Assembly (NCBI GenBank): GCA_024516155.1 | Contig: JAJJXM010000062.1 | Span: 296,200 to 360,199, forward strand | DNA length: 64,000 nt | Direction of reading: 5' to 3' | DNA from: Pyronema omphalodes | Lineage: Eukaryota > Ascomycota > Pezizomycetes > Pezizales > Pyronemataceae | Shown here: one piece after another, positions 47,512 to 58,830 of the stretch | Layout: every line of letters begins with the position of its first letter | Position numbering within the stretch: the first letter of the stretch is position 1 | Made by a program: the position numbers and the translations under genes | Notes under the pieces: model-generated | Told to the model about the DNA's origin: nothing | The model's database searches: none | What the model saw: only the letters and a program-made list of their open reading frames with translations

Positions 47512-49845
47512 AGTAGAGGGACTCGAACCCGCGTCTTTCAGGAGCAAAATAAGAAGCCAAGTGTTGTTACGTCGGTTTGAGGGTACTGGGTAGACCTTTA
47601 TTTGCGCTACATTGACTGAAAGTTCTAGGCTACAATAAAGTACATGGAGTGTAGGGTGTTAATTAGCTGGTGGTTATAGTTGTGGTTTTACGGGTTTTGA
47701 AATAGGATGGAATTCTGGATTCATAATTCCGGGCTTTACGTTGTGGATTCCAGTTCAGCAATCAGGATTAATATGCGATTGGCATATAGGGACAATGAAT
47801 TCAATAGGGGAAAACAATATATACTGTATACCAACTCACTGGGCGAACACAGCTCTTTCTGGACGCGGGGAAAAAAGAAACGGTAGGAAAAGCTGAGATG
47901 GGTTATGGTGCGGAATCCTAGGGTTTCTGCTGCAGCTGCTAGATGCGCTAGATTAGCTGGAGTTTGACATGGAGGGTCAAGGTATGAGGGAGGTTAGGGG
48001 TGGATGTACAGTAGTGGTGACAGACCTGACGGACCTGACGGTGCAAACTGTCGTTTTGTTGTCAGAGATATGCTGATTTACCTCAAGGACCTGTGTAGGC
48101 TTTACTTGATAATGGTGTACTGGTAACTTTTGTTTTGGATTCACTTTCCTTTTTTTGTAACCCCAATTTGAGCTTTCCCACGCCAATATCCCGGGATATA
48201 TCCTGTAAAAGCCATCTTAACGGGAATTTATTCCAACTGAAATAAATTACAATCTCCGGGTTTGGACCGTTTGGTCTCATCTCATGCATGTTATATATCG
48301 CTGAAGTAGAGTTTTCATGATTCATAAACCAGGATGCATGCCAGCTGTAGGAAATAAATTGTTGAAATTGGAGAAATGATAGTTCAGAATATTCTCTGAG
48401 AAGTTAGAAGTGGATGGAATGTAATGGTACTATTTTTGAATTTTCGGATTTTCGAGCACTTGACAGTATCATCCGTAATGGTTAAACCTATCTACTGCAA
48501 TATACCTAGTGGAGGACTTGTCACTTCCCATCGCTCTATTTGGTGCGCATGGAATAACCCCGGCTTCGTCTATACAATAGCAATAGCAACATCAACAGCA
48601 AATCCGAATAGAAAGGGGGTTTCAGGTCAGTGTAACCCCCCAGTCTATCCGAGTCCTCTTTTCAACTCCCATAGAAAAACCATTTTCCGTAGTCAAAAGT
48701 AAGATCTCCCATCAATTACTACCCAGGAATGAGAAGTCCTCTAGTATGACAACAATAATCACATCCAGAAAATAAACCATACCAACCCACGATCCGAACC
48801 CCCAAATACGGTTCTTTCCGGACCTGGATCAAAAAAAAAATAAAGTTAGTAAAAGCCAAGTTGGTTAGGCTGCGGGATTTGAGGGTATCCGCCGGACCCA
48901 TGAATTGAGCTATCTTTGCTGGTATTACGGATCGGATATGCTTTTTATGAGTGAGGTGTCGAGTGCGTGTAAAGTAGTGGTGATAGTGGGTGTGTGGTTA
49001 TGTCGATATTTGCTGCTGATTTATTCCAGAGCTTGTGTTTTGTAACAATTTATAGGTACCTGTGCAGAAAAGGAGATGTTATAGACTCACGTGATACACC
49101 GACCTACTCAGTGCAAAATCGTTGGTATGAAAACTTTTCAATGGTTCCTGAAATACAGACCAACCTATTGTTTGAACACAGCTCTGCGCGGGCAAAAGGT
49201 GACGTGTAAGCAAAAAGTGAAGCTAAGGATACTTGAAAAATGCGACATTTGAGCTGCGAGTTGAGCTATCTTGGCTGGATTCTCATGTTAGGCATGCATC
49301 TATAATTTGCCGGAAGGTTTCGAAGGAGTGATGGGGTGCATATAGATGTACTCGAGTACCTGTGCTTTATAGCGCTATTTACCTGACATGAACAAAATTA
49401 GTAACGATCACATGCAGCAAACTGAAACTGGTGTCAGAATTTCAGTATTAGAAAAAAAAATGGCACGGATTGGAGACGTCACAATTCAGCATAATCTCTG
49501 CAAACTCGATACAATGGCGTTGTTGCAACACTCACGAATCGTGGCTATGTTTGTAGATATTGAATCAAGTACATGTGCTTAACAACACTACATACTTAGG
49601 TACCCGAGGAGAAAAAGGACCGTTAAAACACTCATATAATACACAAATCTATCCAGTGCGATATCTCAAATATAAAAAGATTCAACAGTTCCAAAAACAT
49701 CCAGCAGCCCACGGTTCAAACCTAGCTGCTTTTCGAAAAAAAGAAGAGTGACGTGGAAGCAAAAGGCCAAGCAATGTTCGAGATTACTGCATTTGGGGGT
49801 TTTACACCTGACCCATGAGATGCGCTATCTTGGCTGAAGTTCCTT
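47512..49845 (-). repeat. Decayed repeat family with tRNA-like arms (about five copies)
   Basis: Related segments occur near 47512-47640, 47845-47965, 48785-48930, 49165-49285 and 49705-49845. Read on the minus strand, better copies start CAGCCAAGATAGCTCA, which resembles a tRNA D-arm or Pol III A box. About 110-130 bases later they carry GGTTCGAGTCC, GGTTCGGATCG or GGTTTGAACCG, which resembles a T-arm or B box. A shared middle block contains AACTTGGCTTTT. The copies differ by many substitutions and gaps. They may be remnants of a tRNA-derived SINE or of a tRNA gene with a long insertion; none folds convincingly as a functional tRNA. Confidence 0.5.
48511..48742 (+). mobile_element. MITE of the Harbinger family, 232 bp, diverged
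   Basis: The ends are GGAGGACTT and, reversed, AGAGGACTT, flanked by a 3-bp duplication AGT (48508-48510 and 48743-48745). The left end continues into TTCCCATCGCTCTAT, shared with the MITE at 62930. There is no coding capacity, so it would need transposase in trans. Confidence 0.8.
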
Positions 49846-50356
49846 GCCGGGTATGTATTTATGTTTGGTTAGAAAACTTTGAAGCAGTGATGAGGCGGGG
49901 CGTAATTTTGAAGTTGGTACGGATGTACTCAAATATCTGCATTGTACAACGCTTGACAAGTATGGCTTCCGTTGCCCGCGATATATATTCAGCATGCTTG
50001 GCAGTTTGGTCACGATATGGAGCCACATTAAAGTTATGACATAACTCTGGTAGAGCTAAGTGGTTTACCGTGCGTGATTATTAGCGGTGATTTGACACTT
50101 CTTTTTCCAATGCTATCAATATCAGCCTGCGATGGATAACATTACAAGATAACTTGAACACCATGTAGGAGCCGGACTACTTTCTTTGGTGTGCTTTAAT
50201 ACGAAATTTGGCGCGAAGGTTCTCGGCGATGTGACTTTAAAACATGTGATAGGAATTCGGGCCCAGGTTCCTTGCTGTTTGTCATTGACCCGTTGCCGAA
50301 GCGAGAAATTCGCAGCATCCCTAGCGGCCCGAGGACATCATCGACAGCTCCGCTAT

Positions 50357-50565
50357 GGCGACGGATACTTAGTGCGGGTAGCGTAACCACTGACGGCGAC
50401 CGATATTTCTCCGGGAAAAATAGTATTTTCTATCTATCTATTCTTCATTGAAAGGATACCATGTTATCAGTAAGCAAATACGGCGATTTCATGGTTGAAG
50501 GGTTGTGTTGGAGAGATAGCGGTCGCCGTCGGGGGTTACGCTACCCGGACTAAGTGTCCGTCACC
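50357..50565. mobile_element. 209-bp inverted-repeat element, possible MITE
   Basis: The left arm starts GGCGACGGATACTTAGT and the right arm, reversed, GGTGACGGACACTTAGT. Similarity extends about 55 bp, including the identical core CGGGTAGCGTAACC. There is no coding sequence. A target duplication is not obvious. The ends differ from the Harbinger family. Confidence 0.7.
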
Positions 50566-51216
50566 ACAGCCCTAAACCCCAATCGCACATCCCTGCAGGC
50601 TTGACCCCATTTCCGGGGCCGAACCCGAAAAACAATGGCCGATTAAGCGAGGAAAATTGTCGCCATGGTATTTCGCGTGTCGCTTATGCTTCTATACAGC
50701 TTCTTACATGATGTACCCAAAATGTGAATCCCCATTGATTCAATCCGTTTCGCTCAGGCGTTAATCTCACTGAAGCAAAACTGCGAGGGTACAGTTGTGC
50801 GGCAAATGCCCACTATGAGCAGTCGGTGTTAAAATAATCAAAGCGAAGCACAAACTATTGGGATATAAAACTTCAAGCCTCATTCAATTGGCGGGTGGTG
50901 CAGACTCTGTATAAACGGAAGGGGGAAAAAATAGCCGAGGTACCAGTAGGTTGGCGGCTTTTTTCTCGCGGAGATGTATTTTCGCCACCAATTGTGACGC
51001 AATTGACCATAGTGCCTCCGACAGTGAATACTCACGGCGTAAAGGCTATCGGATTGAAACTGTGGCATATTCTAGTGCAAACCTAAGAAGTCACACAAAG
51101 CCCCACAGAGTGACTGCTCCATAGCAAACGTGTCAATTCGCCGCTACAGAAAAGCTTTATAAACTGACAAGTTCTTTCACAGCTTCTGTTCCTTACTCAC
51201 GAAGTATACAGCAAAA

Positions 51217-53989
51217 ATGGCTCCTGCGATTCCAATTCCGCTCAGCAGTGCTTGTGCCGAATCCGGTCCTTCCGCATGGGCTGGCCTCGCTTTGCCATCA
51301 ACTGGACTGTACCCCATTGCAGCCATCTCTGGTATCAACCCTGATGGATCCCCGGATGTCCCTACCATCGACATAACTGCTGTTCTTGAGAAGAGAGACG
51401 GGATTCCGCTCAGCATGGTTCGTCTCGAAGGCGGTCCTCCCGGAATTCATGGCCTCGGTTTCCCACGCAAACTGTACCTCATCGGCCCCGTCCCCGGTTA
51501 CAACCTTGACGGAACCCCGAAAGTCCCTACCGACGACACAGCTGATACTCTTGAGAAGAGAGACGGGATTCCGCTCAGCATGGTTCGTGCCGAAGGCGGT
51601 CCTCCCGGTTTCCCACGCAAACTGTACCTCATCGCACCCGTCCCCGGTTACAACCTTGACGGAACCCCGAAAGTCCCTACCGACGACACAGCTGATACTC
51701 TTGAGAAGAGAGACGGGATTCCGCTCAGCATGGTTCGTCTCGAAGGCGGTCCTCCCGGTTTCCCACGCAAACTGTACCTCATCGCACCCGTCCCCGGTTA
51801 CAACCTTGACGGAACCCCGAAAGTCCCTACCGACGACACAGCTGATACTCTTGAGAAGAGAGACGGGATTCCGCTCAGCATGGTTCGTCTCGAAGGCGGT
51901 CCTCCCGGTTTCCCACGCAAACTGTACCTCATCGCACCCCTCCCCGGTTTCAATCTTGATGGAACCCCGGAAGTCCCCACCATCGACGCGCCTTCCACCC
52001 TTCAGAAGAGGGATCGTAAGTATTTCCTAGGATATTAATCAAAATGGTGACTGACGAGAAACAGCCTGGAATCCCTTCTCCGCTTGCTTTGGTGGTCGTA
52101 AGAAGCCCCAAGTCGTCGAGGTACCTGTTGAACCGCCTGCCCCACCTCCAGTAATTACTGAGCCCCCCGTCAAGCCATCTATGCTTGAAAAGATCAACGA
52201 TGGTCTTAATAACGGAGCTGCTGCTATTGTCGACGCCGGCAAGAACACTGTCAACGATATTGGAACTGCCGCCGTCGACGCTGCCCGCCCCTATTTAGAG
52301 ATTGCTGAAACAGCTGTCAAGGTTGGAAAGGTTGTTGGAGGAGTGGCGGTTGATGCCGGAAAGGTTGTTGGAGGAGTGGCAGTTGATGCCGGAAAGGTTG
52401 TTGGAGGAGTGGCAGTTGATGCCGGAAAGATCATTGGACGTCCCTTGGTCGAGGCAGGCAAGATTGCCGCCCGCCCCGTGGTTGATGCGGGCAAAGTGGT
52501 AGGAAACGCCGCTGTTGATGCGGGTAAAATTGTTGCATCACACGCTGCAAACGCTGCTATCGAGGCTGGTAAGCCTTACATTGATATTGCGCAGGCTGGT
52601 GCGAACATGGTAGGTACTGGTGCCAATAAGGTGAAGGATACTGCTGTTAGTGTTGCGTCCGCTGGCGCTCATGCTGTGGGAGCCGGTGCCACCGCTGTGA
52701 AGGATACCGTCACTGCTGGTGTCGGTGCCGTCAAAAATACTGCTGGAAATATTGTCACTGGTGGTGTTAACACTGTTTCGTCGAGCGCTGGTGCCATTAA
52801 GGACTACGCGGGAAAGGTTGCAGGCTTCTTCACCCCTGGAAAACCTGCTGCCGAGCCCGCTACTCCTGCTGCTCCCGGTGACTCTACCCCTAACAAGCCC
52901 GCTGACAACAAAGAGGACCCGAACCAGTACGTTGGTGTCTCTGGTTTGTTTAAGGAGAAGCCGGAAACAGGTCTTACCGATGGAAAGGTGCAAGATGCGA
53001 AGCTCCCCGATCTTTTCGCAGAATCTAAGCTCGCTGAATCCGAGTCTGGTTCAGCAGACGAAAAGGCCTTTCTCGAGGAGTTCCTTTTGTATTACCCTCG
53101 TCTTACCAGTAAGCCTGATATCAAGTCTTCAAAGGTCGATGAGAAAGAGAAGGTTGCAAACCAGAAGAAGCCCGTTGCAAAGCCTATTATCTTGTCCGCT
53201 GGTAATGGATTCGTTCGCCAATCCGGTTGGGTTCACCCGGCAGCAAACGAGATGAAGTTGTTTGGTGAATCCGTTCGCGGCGATATCGTCGATAACGAAA
53301 AGATGCCGTATGACTCCGAAGTGAAGCTCACCCAAATCGAAGATGTTGATGTGGTTGTGGGTAGCGATGTCGAGACTCCTGCAGCCATCAACTTTGATGC
53401 CGCCCCCGAGGGCCTCGAGAACCTTCCCCAGCCCAACTACGACCCTATCTTCGATGTCGAAAGTTTTACCCCTGGCAACGTTGATCCGGTTGATGCAACT
53501 CTTATGGATCTTCCTCAGCCCAACTTCGATCCGGTTCCTATCAACATCGAGGACCTCCAGCAGCCAAACTTTGACCCCATTCCCCTCAACTTGGAGGAGC
53601 TCCCGCAACCCAACTACGACCCCATCTTCGACATCGAAGACCTTCCTCAACCTAACTATGACGCTATCGTCGACATCGAGGCGGTTGCCCAGCCAAACTT
53701 CGACGCGATGCCTTTGGATTTCGAAAACCTTCCCGCTCCTAACTTCGATGCCATGCCTATGGACTTCAACGAGCTCCCCGCCCCTAACTTTGATGAGGTT
53801 CCCGGCATCAATAATATTCAGCCTGTTGAGTACTACCAGATTGGAAAAGATAGCAACAACGACTGGATGGATACTGCTCCGGACTACAATCTTCGTGAAT
53901 TGTTCCATGAGCGCAATCCTCCTATGGCTGAGCAGTATGATTGGACCGATGATGTTGATGACTTCGGAATTGCGGCGTTGTTTGAGTAA
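51217..53989 (+). CDS. Large triple-repeat protein, 907 residues, unknown function
   Basis: The model is join(51217..52015,52065..53989), with one 49-bp intron (GTAAGT...CAG) joining LQKRD to PWNPFSACFGG in frame. The start context is good (CAAAAATGGC). No signal peptide or transmembrane helix is evident. Region 1 (residues 25-268) has five 50-residue units with LEKRDGIPLSMVRLEGGPPG; the central ones are nearly identical in DNA. Region 2 (about 305-535) has amphipathic 11-mers such as VDAGKVVGGVA, then KDTV/KNTA-type repeats resembling perilipin-like or LEA-like lipid-coating helices. Region 3 (about 700-835) has seven to nine units of 14-15 residues with a Q/A-P-N-F/Y-D motif. The C-terminus is acidic. 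No enzyme domain is seen. Dibasic KR sites recall Kex2 substrates, but without a leader secretion is unsupported. Membrane or lipid-surface binding is inferred only. Confidence 0.85.
51472..51971 (+). repeat. 150-bp coding tandem repeat
   Basis: Units start CTGTACCTCATCG at 51472, 51622, 51772 and 51922, exactly 150 bp apart. The central copies differ by only a few bases. A more diverged unit precedes them and the last unit is partial. The period keeps the frame. Confidence 0.95.
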
Positions 53990-54779
53990 AGGAATTTTGG
54001 TATTATCTGGGAGGTTTAATGTTTTGCTTTTCAGAGGAACTTGTATTGTTATTCACTGCTCGTTGAGTCATGTTTTTAGGGCTTGTGATATACATAGCGG
54101 TGGATTTACGAGGTGTTTTACGGCGTTGGGAATGTTTGAATGCTTGGAAAAAGTTCTGCCTAGCTAGAGCATCAATTGAAATAAAATTGAGTGTCTTGGA
54201 AACGTGAATTTAGCCTTCATGAATCATGTCTCAACGCCGATGATCAATTTAATTCCAATGTATCTTGTAACCCTCCATAAAGCGTTTCACTGTTTACTGT
54301 CATCAACGCTTGAAAAGTTTTAGCCCACCGCATCAAAGTCGGATGTAACTTCATTAGAAAGACTGTAATGCCCAGTATGCTGAGGAGATTAATGAAATAT
54401 CCACTGGCGAAAAAAACGTTTTCATTTTAACCTCAATCCAATTTTGTCAGCACTTTATACTCGTCTCTATTTTTCTTAGTAATTCGATAATATTTTAGCC
54501 CTAAGCAATTACCACATGAAGCACATACGACTGTGCGTATTTAGTCATCTCATAGCATTCGTTTTCACGGAACGTCATCCGTTAAACCATGCCTCCACCT
54601 TTATTTTCATCTCGTGTGTACGACGTCTGTGGTTCACCGCTACTTGTTCCATCCCTCATCCTTGCGCCAGTGATTGTACACTCGAATCACACCGGCAATA
54701 AGGCCGTCGCACGACAGGTCTTGAGGGTTTTCATACTATCATTTCGTTCTTCTGCTATGTGCCTCGGGGAGGGAAGGGG

Positions 54780-54872
<93 letters not shown>

Positions 54873-56213
54873 TGGAAGGAAACATTAGCGCTTCTGTAAA
54901 GAACTTAGGAATGACCTGTCCATACAGAGGCCGTTAAAATGGGTCAATAGGCTTCTAGCAGCGGAATTAAAAACTCCTTGACTAACCAATTACAATTCTT
55001 CTGATAAACATTTCCATATAATTTGTTCGTAATGCATCGGATGGCGCCAAAATTAGAAAAACATTAATGTGAGGTCAAAGAAATCTACATATTAATCGAA
55101 GAGAATAAGTACAAGTCACAAGAGATATGACATAACATGAAATTTGATATTAAATAATCCGAGCACATACATGATTCGTGATACAAATGGAGAGAAAAAT
55201 ACAGAATGCGTGATTTATAATCTCAGTTCTAAGCATCAAATGCTACGAGAGTACACCGGGGGAACAAGAGACAGCGGGGTACGTGACACGATAATCTTCA
55301 TCCTCCGTCATCCACCATCATGCGGTGTGGTTATGCAGTGGATATGGAATAAAGAAAAACGCCAAGTTAAAGCAATGCAGTTAAGTATGCACAAAACAAA
55401 ACAGTAAACAGAAAAAGTGAAATCTACGACCATTTATTTGTGGGGAGGTCAAAAACAGTCAGGTTTTATCATTGATTCCTAATTTCTTTTTGTTGAGGTT
55501 TTTGTTTTTGTTTGTCTTTTTTTTGGTACGAACAAATCTCACTTTGCGAGCTGCTACTCAGGCTTTTCGGGATCACTGTAAAGCATTAGTTAACTTCATA
55601 CCCCTACACCACGATCTCGAACCCCACGGCTTCTTCGAGTCGAGCACCTTTCTCTCACCACTCTCATTTCTGTCTTGATCACCCACCGCCCAGTCTCTGC
55701 AAGGGTTCAACTGATCTTAACCAAAGTCCCAGGGAACTGGCGGAGGACACTGAGGGAACCCGGCAGGTTAAATGGGGAGGACGTTGGGGCAGGACTTGGA
55801 TGACGAGTGAGCGGGAAGATGATGAGCTTGTATTCATATATATTGATAAAAATTGCGTGCAGAACTAAACCGCGAAAAATCATCCTCGTTATAAGCACTT
55901 TTCTCAATTTGCTCATTATCTTTTCCACCGATGTCCTACTATTCTTCGTGAACTTCTTCAAGAACATTTTCGCTGACGCCGTCTGTTTACCTCCCGAAAT
56001 ACTCACCTTTGCAAGGTAATGCCTGCTTTTCCTCGTCCCTCATTCTCATTCCCTCTTTCCTGCCGTCCCCTCAGTCCCCTTTTATTCTTCCGTAGGCCTA
56101 CTGTGTTGTTCCGTCGTGTAATTTACTGCCTTGTACCTAGCGGCGTCCGCGGTTCTTGGATTGCCCGGGGAGTCTTCCGCACCTATGTGGAGGCACCGTG
56201 ACAGTATCCTGTC
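53990..56213. other. Intergenic, no gene recognised
   Basis: It contains an AG microsatellite and short frames without family resemblance. The region lies beyond the 3' ends of the convergent flanking genes. Confidence 0.5.
54779..54869 (+). repeat. AG dinucleotide microsatellite
   Basis: About 43 AG units preceded by GGGAGGG. Confidence 0.97.
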
Positions 56214-58830
56214 CTATTTGGTCTTCTGCTCCCGCTTCGTTTCTCGGCTATCCTGCGGTTTCTCTGTCTGTCCCCGGGTTTCCTTGGGTTGGTTCTCTGT
56301 TATCGCTTCGCTTTTCGGTTTCCCTGCGGTATGTCGTTCCCTTGCCGATTTTTCTTTGGCTGTTTCTCTGCTTGCGCTTCGCTTTTTGGTTCCACTATTG
56401 TTTGTTGTTGTGCTTCCGGTCTCCCTCTTGCTGGTTGTTTGCTCTCGGCTTTTCTTGTTCTGGTTCTCTGTTGCCGCTTTGCTTTTCGGTTTCACTGCGG
56501 TGTGTTGTGCCGCAGTCGTGTTTTCTTTTGGCTTTGATTCTCGGTTATTCTGCGATTCCTCTTCCTGTCCCCGGTTTTTCTTTTGCTGGTTCTTTGTTCC
56601 CGCTTCGCTTTTCGGTTTCCCTGCGGTATGTTTTTTCGCAGCCGGTTTTCCTTTTGGCTTTAATTCTCGGTTATTCTGTAATTGCTCTTCCTGTCCCCGA
56701 TTTTTCTTCTGCTGGTTCTTTATTCCCACTTCACTTTTCGGTTTACCTGTGGTATGTCGTTCCGTTGCCGGTTTTTTATTCGCTGGTTCTTTGCTTTCGC
56801 TTTGCTTTTCGGTTTCGCTGTTGTTTGTTCTTCCACTTCCGGTTTCCCTCTTGCTGGCTCTCTGCACTCGATTTTCGTTGCGATGATCCTGCCGTTTCTC
56901 TGTCTGCTCTTGGCTTTTCTTGTTCTGGTTTTTGGTGTCCGCTTCGCTTTTCAATTTACGTGCGGTTTCTTCTTTTGCTCCCATTTTATTTCTTGGGGGT
57001 TCTCTACCCCCGGTTTTCTTTTCGGTTTCGCTACGGCTTGTCTTTTCACCACCGGTTTCTCTTTTGCTGGTCGACTCCCGCTTCGCTTTTCGGTTTCCCT
57101 GTGGTTCCTGTTCCTCGAGCTGGTTTCTCTTTCCATTATTCTGAATAGCATGATCTGCACCTTTCCCGTCTGTAGCCCGTTTGTTGATCTCGACAGATGT
57201 ACCTTGCAATCTTTCCTGAGCCCTACGCATCTCATAACCTTTTACCATGTCTTGAATCTTGGAGATTACTCGCTGGTAGTTTTCATCCGATCGGGAGTGG
57301 AACTTGATCATCTTGGAATGATCTTTGTGGATTGCTATTTTATTGGAATCCTCCGATATAGAGCATATCGCAGATTCTCGTGGTACAATCCGAATGGGCG
57401 TACCACTACGCTCAAATCTACCATCGGGGGATTTCTTCCGCATGTTAGTTTTACTAGTACTCTTGTTGATCTTATTCCCTTGGGTAGAGCATTACTCACC
57501 TCAACTGATAACGTGTCTACACCTTCGTAGAAAGAAACAACGATACAGTTTTTCATACTTTTGTAGCAGGTTCCGAAATTGTTTGCGAGATCAAAGAGGT
57601 AGTCAGATCCAGAGCTGATAGATTGTAAAAAATATTCATTCTCTTTTCCCTGTACCAAGGACTTGATGCCTGTCGGGTTGAGGCCGCCAATGGGGACTCC
57701 AAAGAATAATACACCAATGCATGATTCATGGATGGCTTTATCCTGCTGACAATCACCTTTACTGGCATCCACCAGGGCCTGAGATGCACTCGATTAATAC
57801 ACCGAAAGTCTTGATTGGGTATGCGTGGAGAACTTGCCTTCTGTACAACTAACCCTCCAAGGCTATGTCCAATAAGTATCAACGGTCGGCTCACTGCCTA
57901 GGATTATTCAAAGTCAGCATACATGTAGTTTTGGACTTATCAAAAACTGAAGAAAAATACTGGGCGCAATCACCTGATTTTCTCGCATTCGTTTCACATC
58001 CTCCAGAAACGTCCGGGATATATCCGTAATAGACGTTTTGCTTCTATTATCCTCAATACTGGAACGATAACCCCATGTGTGGACGCGCATATTTGGGAAT
58101 TCAAGGGGCAGAAAGTCCCGCAACCACATTGTTTCGGCTTGCTCAGGTGCTTTCCAGGATCCAAAAGCATGAGCTGAAAGCCCCGTAACCGCAAAAATGC
58201 TAAGTTTTATCCATCAGCATGCCATATAAATTATCATTCAAACCGGAAATTTCTTTGGAGAATTTACTCATACTCAGCGGTTACTTGCGCTGGTTGATAC
58301 AGTCGCGTCATACCATAAAAATCACAGTCGACCGTAACACTGACCAGCATAGCTCCTGTATCAGCTTGCCGCGCAAGGAACTGTGAAGTAACTCGATGAT
58401 CAGGGTTGTTTCTGTTGATACTAACTGGTCCCTGATGAACCGTTACAACGCGTTTTGGCAATTGTACATGTTTCTCATGACCTGGCTTGCAGTCGCTGAA
58501 CTCATCGGGCACGTCATGAAAGGTGACTGTTGCAACCTGCCAAGAACTGTATGCGGCCAGCGAAAAGACCTTGGAATTCCCTTTGATAGAGAATTCACCG
58601 ACTAGCAAAGAATCCAAACCCCAACACAATGCATCAGCGTCCATGTCTAGAGGTATCCCAGATAGTCGAAAAGTAAGGCATCGCGACGGTATCGGAGTAG
58701 ACAGAGCGACGACTCGGGTATTTAGTTTTGGAGTTGCACGGACGATGGACAGATCATTGAGTTGTTTCGAGGCCATTTTCGGGGACGTTCGACGGCTGTT
58801 GATGTCGATGAAAGGGAGAATGTATTCCAT
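56214..58830 (-). CDS. SesB-like alpha/beta hydrolase with charged repeat tail
   Basis: The model is complement(join(56214..57434,57500..57778,57838..57897,57974..58199,58274..58830)), 780 residues. All introns keep the frame; the one at 57779-57837 uses a GC donor (AAG|GCAAGT). An N-terminal domain of about 185 residues (LTFRLSGIPLDMD, VATVTFHDVPDEF) precedes a serine esterase/lipase fold: AVTGLSAHAFGSW, MWLRDFLP, then nucleophile elbow LILIGHSLGGLVVQKAL and GVLFFGVPIGG. The linker IVPRESAI ... KDHSKMIKF ... ENYQRVISKI is the one that, in fungal NLR-type incompatibility proteins, leads into the NACHT or NB-ARC module. Here no NLR follows. Instead there are about 300 residues of Lys/Glu/Asn/Arg-rich repeats of about 42 residues (GKPKSEAGTKNQQKKNRGQE). 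A role in non-self recognition or stress is inferred from family context. Confidence 0.82.

Larger units (their letters stand above)
46777..51216. other. 4.4-kb repeat-rich intergenic region
   Basis: No protein-coding gene is recognised. It contains a hexanucleotide repeat, a pyrimidine-rich tract (about 47370-47500), several decayed copies of a tRNA-like repeat, a MITE and a second inverted-repeat element. The last 150 bases before 51217 include a TATA-like TTTATAAAC at about 51157 and form the promoter of the next gene. Confidence 0.6.

Noticed and set aside
47512..47600. A functional tRNA gene on the minus strand
   Set aside because: A GGTTCGAGTCC block is present, but the anticodon and acceptor stems do not pair and the D-arm-like block is too far away.
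51217..52015. Secreted Kex2-processed peptide (RiPP-like) precursor
   Set aside because: KR sites repeat, but no signal peptide is visible, no modifying enzymes of such clusters are adjacent, and the protein continues into two other repeat regions. Kept only as a testable alternative.
56131..57530. Long hydrophobic plus-strand frames looking like membrane proteins
   Set aside because: They are antisense to the charged repeat tail of the minus-strand hydrolase gene. Lys/Glu codons read as Phe/Leu on the other strand, and the minus-strand gene has consistent exons and family motifs.
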